A DNA stretch of 9,247 nucleotides from Dehalococcoidia bacterium (GTDB lineage Bacteria > Chloroflexota > Dehalococcoidia > GIF9 > AB-539-J10), in NCBI GenBank assembly GCA_030589825.1, contig JAUUZT010000020.1:1-9247 (forward strand), written 5' to 3'. Under the pieces are notes generated by a model. The model worked only from the letters and a program-made list of their open reading frames with translations. It was not told where the DNA came from and did no database searches. Shown piece after piece: positions 5,912 through 9,247 of this stretch. The position numbers and the translations under genes were made by a program. Numbering within the stretch: the stretch's first letter is position 1; every line of letters starts with the position of its first letter.

Positions 5912-6202
5912 ATGGATATAGCTTGGTTCAGGGATTTAATTATCTGTATCTCAGGTATATTAGCAATTATTGTATTCGTACTTTTTACAGTCTTAGTGAT
6001 TACTGTATATCGTAAATCCAAGTCTGTACTACATTCACTGGAAGCTACTTCTAATAATGTTCGAGATATAAGTTCCATTTTGCGAGAGAAAATTATCACC
6101 CCCTTCGCGGAGATGGGAACTTTCATTCATGGTATAAGTAAAGTATGCGAATCCATTAACAAAACATTCAGAAAAAAAGAAGGAGGAAAACACGATGGAT
6201 AA
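5912..6202 (+). CDS. DUF948/YtxG-like small membrane protein
   Basis: This 96-residue protein has one N-terminal membrane helix (about residues 9-32) followed by basic YRKSKSVL and a helical segment (SLEATSNNVRDISSILREKI) of the kind seen in DUF948/YtxG proteins, thought to form coiled coils near the membrane. The similarity is by eye and modest. Support comes from context: the next gene is YtxH-like, and ytxG and ytxH are adjacent in Bacillus, where they belong to the general stress regulon. The ATG at 5912 is chosen because GGAGGTGG (5899-5906) is five bases upstream. Its last eight bases overlap the next gene. Function in envelope stress is inferred from the pairing, not shown by residues. 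Confidence 0.75.
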   Translation: MDIAWFRDLIICISGILAIIVFVLFTVLVITVYRKSKSVLHSLEATSNNVRDISSILREKIITPFAEMGTFIHGISKVCESINKTFRKKEGGKHDG

Positions 6203-6455
6203 AAATCAAGTCTCCGGACTCAGCACAGGCTTTATAATGGGCATCATCGTCGGCGCTATAATTGGCTTTCTCTTTGCTCCTCTACCTGGCAAGGAAACTA
6301 GAGAGGTAGTACGGGAAGGAGCAAAAAAAGTCAGAGCGCGAACATCCGAAATGGCTGATGATGTAAGAGAGGTTGTTACCGAAACCTATGAAGACGTCAA
6401 GGATGTAACATCCGATGCTGTAGAGAAGTCCAAAGCTCATGCCAAGGAAAATTAA
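6195..6455 (+). CDS. YtxH domain-containing protein
   Basis: This 86-residue protein has a Gly-rich membrane helix (about 10-29, GFIMGIIVGAIIGFLF), then the signature APLPGKETR (28-36), and a long charged helix with repeated Val/Glu/Asp/Lys spacing (EVVREGAKKVRARTSE, VREVVTETYEDVKDV) likely to form an amphipathic coiled coil in the cytoplasm. Length and layout match the YtxH family, a set of small stress-linked membrane proteins of uncertain biochemistry. The ATG overlaps the preceding gene by eight bases and follows AGGAGG (6181-6186) by eight bases, so the two are translated from one message. Family call good; molecular role unknown. Confidence 0.87.
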   Translation: MDKNQVSGLSTGFIMGIIVGAIIGFLFAPLPGKETREVVREGAKKVRARTSEMADDVREVVTETYEDVKDVTSDAVEKSKAHAKEN

Positions 6456-6493
6456 GCTATCCGATAGACTTTCCAGGCAGTAGTAAACGAAAA

Positions 6494-6504
6494 CTGTTGA
6501 ACAG
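6494..6504. repeat. Short dyad CTGTTGAACAG
   Basis: A perfect 11-bp odd-centred palindrome in the gap after the YtxH-like gene. It could be half of an operator or nothing. CTGTTGA also occurs twice in the regulatory region at 9126-9149. Confidence 0.3.
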
Positions 6505-6543
6505 GTTATACTGAGTAATTCTATAGGAATCTGTTAATTGATA

Positions 6544-6576
6544 GGCAAACCAGTTCATTAATAAGTTTGGTTTGCC
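6544..6576. repeat. Inverted repeat with 9-bp arms before the AI-2E family gene
   Basis: GGCAAACCA (6544-6552) and TGGTTTGCC (6568-6576) are perfect complements around a 15-base loop. It lies 140 bases or less after the YtxH-like stop and 18 bases before the TTG of the next gene. No T-run follows (ATATATAT instead), so it is not a standard intrinsic terminator; an operator or an mRNA stem that affects the following start is as likely. Confidence 0.55.
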
Positions 6577-6594
6577 ATATATATATGAGATACA

Positions 6595-7680
6595 TTGAGT
6601 ACAGCAAACGACTTTATTAAAAAGCAATGGCGCCTGATATCTCTTGTAACAGGTCTAGTACTATTTTGTGTACTGCTATGGACTTTAAGACAAGCCCTGT
6701 TTCCTTTCGGTATCGCTCTTGTTCTAGCCTACTTGATGTTACCAGTACTTAGATTGGCAGAGGGAAAACTTCCACAGAACGACAGGTTACGGAATGCCAA
6801 GCATATAATTCTGATAGTCCTTTTTATTGCCTTTATTTTCACTCTGGTGGGGCTTATCATATTCCTCATCGTAGATATATTTATTGGAACCTTCTCATCA
6901 CTGGTAGAAAACGCACCGCAGTTCGTTTCATCTGGTATAGGGGTCATAAATGAATGGGCTGAAGGTATTCGTAAAATGTTGCCTCCTGCATTACAGCAGC
7001 AGATGGATGATCTCATCACAGATATAAGTTCCTCTCTGGCCAGTTCCATACAGGGCGTCTTCAGAGGAGGTATTTTATCCCTTCCAAACATCTTCAACCC
7101 TCTTCTAAGTCTTGTCTGTATTCCTATCTTCCTCTTTTACCTTTTAAAGGACTCAGAGAAACTGAGCAAAGATTTTTACTCGGCCATACCACAATGGCTT
7201 GCCGAACATATTAAAAACATTACCCGTATTATTGAGATGATATTGGGAAGATACATCCGTGCTCAATTACTGCTTGGCTTTGTAGTAGGTTACGCTTGCT
7301 TCCTGGTTTTATTCATTATGAAAGTACCCTTTGCTCCAACGCTTGGTATTATTGCAGGGATAACCGAACTCATACCTATACTGGGACCATGGATAGGAGG
7401 TGCCATAGCTTTCTTCGTGGCCCTTGCCACCGTACCTGATAAAGCTTTATGGGTAGCATTATTCTTTCTGGGAATTCAGTTGTTTGAAAACAATTTTCTG
7501 GTTCCCAGAATTCACGGTCATTATCTGCGGATACATCCTGCTATCACTCTTGTATTACTTGTACTAGGTGCTTATATTGCCGGAATCTGGGGAATAATCC
7601 TGATTGTTCCCTTCACCGCAACAAGCATTGAAGTCTTCAAATACCTGCGCCGCAGTACAAAACCAAGCGATATTATATGA
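6595..7680 (+). CDS. AI-2E family transporter (PerM/UPF0118)
   Basis: This 361-residue inner-membrane protein belongs to the family containing TqsA (AI-2 export), PerM, and some Na+(Li+)/H+ antiporters. About seven or eight hydrophobic segments are visible: two at the N-terminus (12-56), one at 70-95, one at 165-184 and the rest at 224-345, with a soluble loop at 100-160. Family signatures are FYLLKDSEKL (181-190), GRYIRAQLLLG (218-228), ELIPILGPWIGG (258-269), LFENNFLVPRI (296-306) and HPAITLVLLVLGAYIAG (314-330). The only possible start upstream of the first helix is TTG at 6595, since TGA lies three codons before it; its ribosome site is weak (GAGAT). The substrate cannot be told: many family members do not export AI-2. 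Confidence 0.93.
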   Translation: MSTANDFIKKQWRLISLVTGLVLFCVLLWTLRQALFPFGIALVLAYLMLPVLRLAEGKLPQNDRLRNAKHIILIVLFIAFIFTLVGLIIFLIVDIFIGTFSSLVENAPQFVSSGIGVINEWAEGIRKMLPPALQQQMDDLITDISSSLASSIQGVFRGGILSLPNIFNPLLSLVCIPIFLFYLLKDSEKLSKDFYSAIPQWLAEHIKNITRIIEMILGRYIRAQLLLGFVVGYACFLVLFIMKVPFAPTLGIIAGITELIPILGPWIGGAIAFFVALATVPDKALWVALFFLGIQLFENNFLVPRIHGHYLRIHPAITLVLLVLGAYIAGIWGIILIVPFTATSIEVFKYLRRSTKPSDII

Positions 7681-7688
7681 AGCAATTG

Positions 7689-7706
7689 TTAGGGCATTCG
7701 CCCTGA
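7689..7706. terminator. Weak hairpin between convergent genes
   Basis: TTAGGGC and GCCCTGA pair (five G-C/A-T pairs plus one G-T and one T-A) around the loop ATTC. It lies in the 63-bp gap between the AI-2E family gene and the alcohol dehydrogenase, where a two-way terminator would be expected. No U-run follows on either strand, so it is at best a weak or Rho-assisted end. Confidence 0.3.
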
Positions 7707-7743
7707 CGTAAGCTGTAATTATTCAAGGACTACAAACAGATTG

Positions 7744-8904
7744 CTACCAGGCAGCCTTCCATATAGCACGGACATCGTCCAGGCTAAGCTCCTTCGGGTT
7801 GTTGGACATCAGGCGGGTCACATCCATAGTAGCCACTGCCATATCTTCCAACGCTTCCTGAGGCACGTCTATATCTCGTAGCCTCTGAGGAACTCCAACA
7901 TCACCAGAAAGTTCCTTAACCGCCACAATCGCTTTCATGGCTGCTTCTCTAAGAGACAATCCATCAGTCTCTTCTCCCATTGTTCTCGCAATCGTAGCAA
8001 ATTTATCAAGATCAGAGCAGAAATTCTGCTCCATAACATGTGGTAACAATAGAGCATTTGCAACCCCATGAGGTACATGAAAACGCGCACCCAGAGGATA
8101 AGCCAATGCATGAACAGCTGTTACTCCAGAATTAACTATCATGATACCACCTAGCATCGCTGCCTCAGACATATGATTACGCGCCATTTCATTCGAACCA
8201 TCAGCTACGGCAGTTCTTAGGCTTCCAGAAACAAGGCTTATTGCTTCCAATGCCAGCGCATCAGTAACTGTATTTGCCTTTTTCCCAGTATAACATTCGA
8301 TAGCGTGAACTAGCGCATCTAATCCTGAAGCAGCAGTGACGTTAGCAGGACATCCATATGTTAGAGCAGGATCTACAAGTGCCAAACGAGCAAAAACATA
8401 TGGACTTACTATCGCCAATTTAAGCTGCCTATCTGTATCCCCAAAAATAGCAATATTCGTTGCCTCACTACCAGTTCCTGCAGTAGTAGGTATGGCGATC
8501 ACAGGTATACATGGTCCTGGAACCTTATCTATTCCAAGATAATCAACTCCTCTCCCCCCATGAGTCATCAATACAGAAAGCCCTTTAGCTGTATCTATAC
8601 TCGAGCCTCCTCCCACACCCAACAGTATGTCAAATCTCTTCTTTCGATATTCATCAGCGATAATATCCAACTTGGATAATGTCGGTTCAGGCTCAGCTCC
8701 AGTAAAAACAGTCGCCGTAACCTCCGCTTTGTCTAGCTGTTCCTTAATCGGTTCAATTAGACCAGCTTTATTAACCCCAGCATCAGTAATTACCAAAGCG
8801 GTCTTAGTTCCCAAATTACTTAGTTCACCAGATAGCGTTTCTAAAGCTCCTACACCAAATCTAATCTTCTTTGGCATTGTAAGCTGATATACCTTTGAAC
8901 TCAT
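7744..8904 (-). CDS. Iron-containing alcohol dehydrogenase
   Basis: This 386-residue cytosolic group III alcohol dehydrogenase reversibly oxidises a primary or secondary alcohol with NAD(P). GGGSSIDTAKG (98-108) is the dinucleotide loop. IPTTAGTGSE (138-147) is conserved. Metal ligands are D196 and H200 (GLDALVHAIE), H265 (AVHALAYPLG) and H279 (HVPHG), all present, so the enzyme is likely active. The C-terminus NPKELSLDDVRAIWKAAW is typical. The ATG at 8904 has AGGAGG five bases upstream. The leader is about 104 nt long with a direct TCACTTAA repeat (8951-8958 and 9000-9007), suggesting regulation. Substrate is unknown; family members act on ethanol, butanol, 1,3-propanediol, methanol, lactaldehyde or maleylacetate. 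Confidence 0.96.
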   Translation of the reverse strand: MSSKVYQLTMPKKIRFGVGALETLSGELSNLGTKTALVITDAGVNKAGLIEPIKEQLDKAEVTATVFTGAEPEPTLSKLDIIADEYRKKRFDILLGVGGGSSIDTAKGLSVLMTHGGRGVDYLGIDKVPGPCIPVIAIPTTAGTGSEATNIAIFGDTDRQLKLAIVSPYVFARLALVDPALTYGCPANVTAASGLDALVHAIECYTGKKANTVTDALALEAISLVSGSLRTAVADGSNEMARNHMSEAAMLGGIMIVNSGVTAVHALAYPLGARFHVPHGVANALLLPHVMEQNFCSDLDKFATIARTMGEETDGLSLREAAMKAIVAVKELSGDVGVPQRLRDIDVPQEALEDMAVATMDVTRLMSNNPKELSLDDVRAIWKAAW

Positions 8905-9014
8905 TAACTCCTCCTTTGAATCTTCCCTTACTTATGACTACAAAAAAATATCACTTAATGGTTTCTGGAGTTCATTCTGCGTCAGTTAATTAAAGGATGT
9001 CACTTAACTTCTAT

Positions 9015-9044
9015 ATTATATACTACCTGACACTCTTTAAACAA
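9015..9044 (-). promoter_or_regulatory. Promoter for the alcohol dehydrogenase
   Basis: On the minus strand TTGTTT (9044-9039) and a perfect TATAAT (9020-9015) are 18 bases apart. The predicted start near 9008 leaves a leader of about 104 nt before the ATG at 8904. One copy of the TCACTTAA repeat sits at the predicted start and the other about 49 bases downstream. Confidence 0.5.
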
Positions 9045-9123
9045 CGATACCGCCTCTCGCCAATGTAAGTTCTGCCCCATTAGTAATATGTTATACGTTA
9101 TTTTCAAATATCTTTTACCTGAA

Positions 9124-9149
9124 ATCTGTTGACAGAAGCCATCTGTTGA
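9124..9149 (+). repeat. Direct repeat ATCTGTTGA at 17-bp pitch over a promoter
   Basis: ATCTGTTGA occurs at 9124-9132 and 9141-9149. The first copy covers the start of the -35 box TTGACA and the second lies in the spacer just before the -10 box. This is the usual position of operator half-sites, although chance cannot be excluded for 9-mers in AT-rich DNA. Confidence 0.45.
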
Positions 9150-9157
9150 AATACAAT
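9129..9157 (+). promoter_or_regulatory. Near-consensus promoter for the gene at the right edge
   Basis: A perfect TTGACA (9129-9134), a 17-base spacer, and TACAAT (9152-9157). This is the best sigma-70-type promoter in the window. The predicted start is near 9164-9165, which is also the first base of an ATG. Confidence 0.7.
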
Positions 9158-9164
9158 CAATTTA

Positions 9165-9203
9165 ATGGATATTGAACCGACGACAAGGAATTGCAAACAT
9201 TGA
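9165..9203 (+). CDS. Possible leaderless leader peptide, 12 codons
   Basis: ATG at 9165 opens MDIEPTTRNCKH and stops with TGA at 9201-9203. It begins at the predicted transcription start and ends overlapping the TTG start of the next frame by two bases, an arrangement that could couple the two. There is no ribosome site. No amino-acid run suggests classical attenuation. This is a speculative call based only on position. Confidence 0.2.
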   Translation: MDIEPTTRNCKH

Positions 9204-9247
9204 CCGCTAACAAATCATCCCTGGCAGCTAATAAAATATTGGATCAA
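9200..9247 (+). CDS. Start of an unidentified gene, cut by window edge
   Basis: TTG at 9200 opens a frame of 16 codons (MTANKSSLAANKILDQ) that remains open to the last base. AAGGAA (9185-9190) lies nine bases upstream and a near-consensus promoter about 45 bases upstream, so a real gene start is likely. Sixteen residues are too few to name a product. It diverges from the alcohol dehydrogenase, so the two may share regulators. Confidence 0.45.
   Translation, partial: MTANKSSLAANKILDQ

Noticed and set aside
6729..7097. 122-codon minus-strand frame inside the AI-2E family gene
   Set aside because: Antisense shadow of a conserved membrane protein with intact signatures.
1..9247. Mobile element, CRISPR, toxin-antitoxin or defence system
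   Set aside because: No transposase, integrase, terminal repeats, regular repeat-spacer units, nuclease or toxin-antitoxin pair is visible; the genes are housekeeping or metabolic.

Overview
The window is an AT-rich, gene-dense bacterial segment with strong Shine-Dalgarno sites (AAGGAGG, GGGAGG), several apparent TTG starts, and promoters that match the sigma-70 consensus, often with an extended TGC-TATAAT -10. Gene content is that of an ordinary free-living chromosome. I see no transposase, integrase, phage gene, CRISPR array, tRNA or rRNA. A folate cluster (folP-folK-PTPS) with no folB between its genes, beside a short Trm112-like protein and a YtxH-type protein, fits a Chloroflexi/Dehalococcoidia-like anaerobe. 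That placement is an inference with moderate to low confidence.

Left part (1-2294): the N-terminal end of a biotin-dependent acyl-CoA carboxylase carboxyltransferase subunit reads leftwards off the window. It diverges from a compact three-gene pterin operon: dihydropteroate synthase, HPPK, and a 6-pyruvoyl/6-carboxytetrahydropterin synthase homologue. The two divergent promoters overlap in the 64-bp gap. The PTPS homologue has Cys and Glu side by side in its active-site motif, so it may supply the FolB step for its two neighbours. A 57-residue four-cysteine Trm112-like protein converges on the operon.

Middle (2295-5798): a 111-residue protein of unknown function is followed, in the same frame and just past its TGA, by an open stretch for a 42-residue very basic protein. 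Next come an MFS transporter on the minus strand, a 305-bp noncoding gap with a near-consensus promoter, an SDR oxidoreductase on the plus strand, and a small metal-binding-type cupin on the minus strand.

Right part (5799-9247): a divergent promoter pair separates the cupin from a two-gene operon encoding a DUF948/YtxG-like membrane protein and a YtxH-like protein. An AI-2E/PerM-family membrane protein follows after a gap that contains dyads. An iron-type alcohol dehydrogenase on the minus strand converges on it. The last 300 bases hold a divergent regulatory region with a consensus TTGACA-N17-TACAAT promoter, a 9-bp direct repeat at 17-bp pitch, a possible leaderless 12-codon leader ORF, and the first codons of a gene that leaves the window.

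I do not see a clear new multi-gene defence or metabolic system. The best leads are the probable FolB bypass in the folate operon, the in-frame small basic ORF after 2747, and the regulatory region at the right edge.
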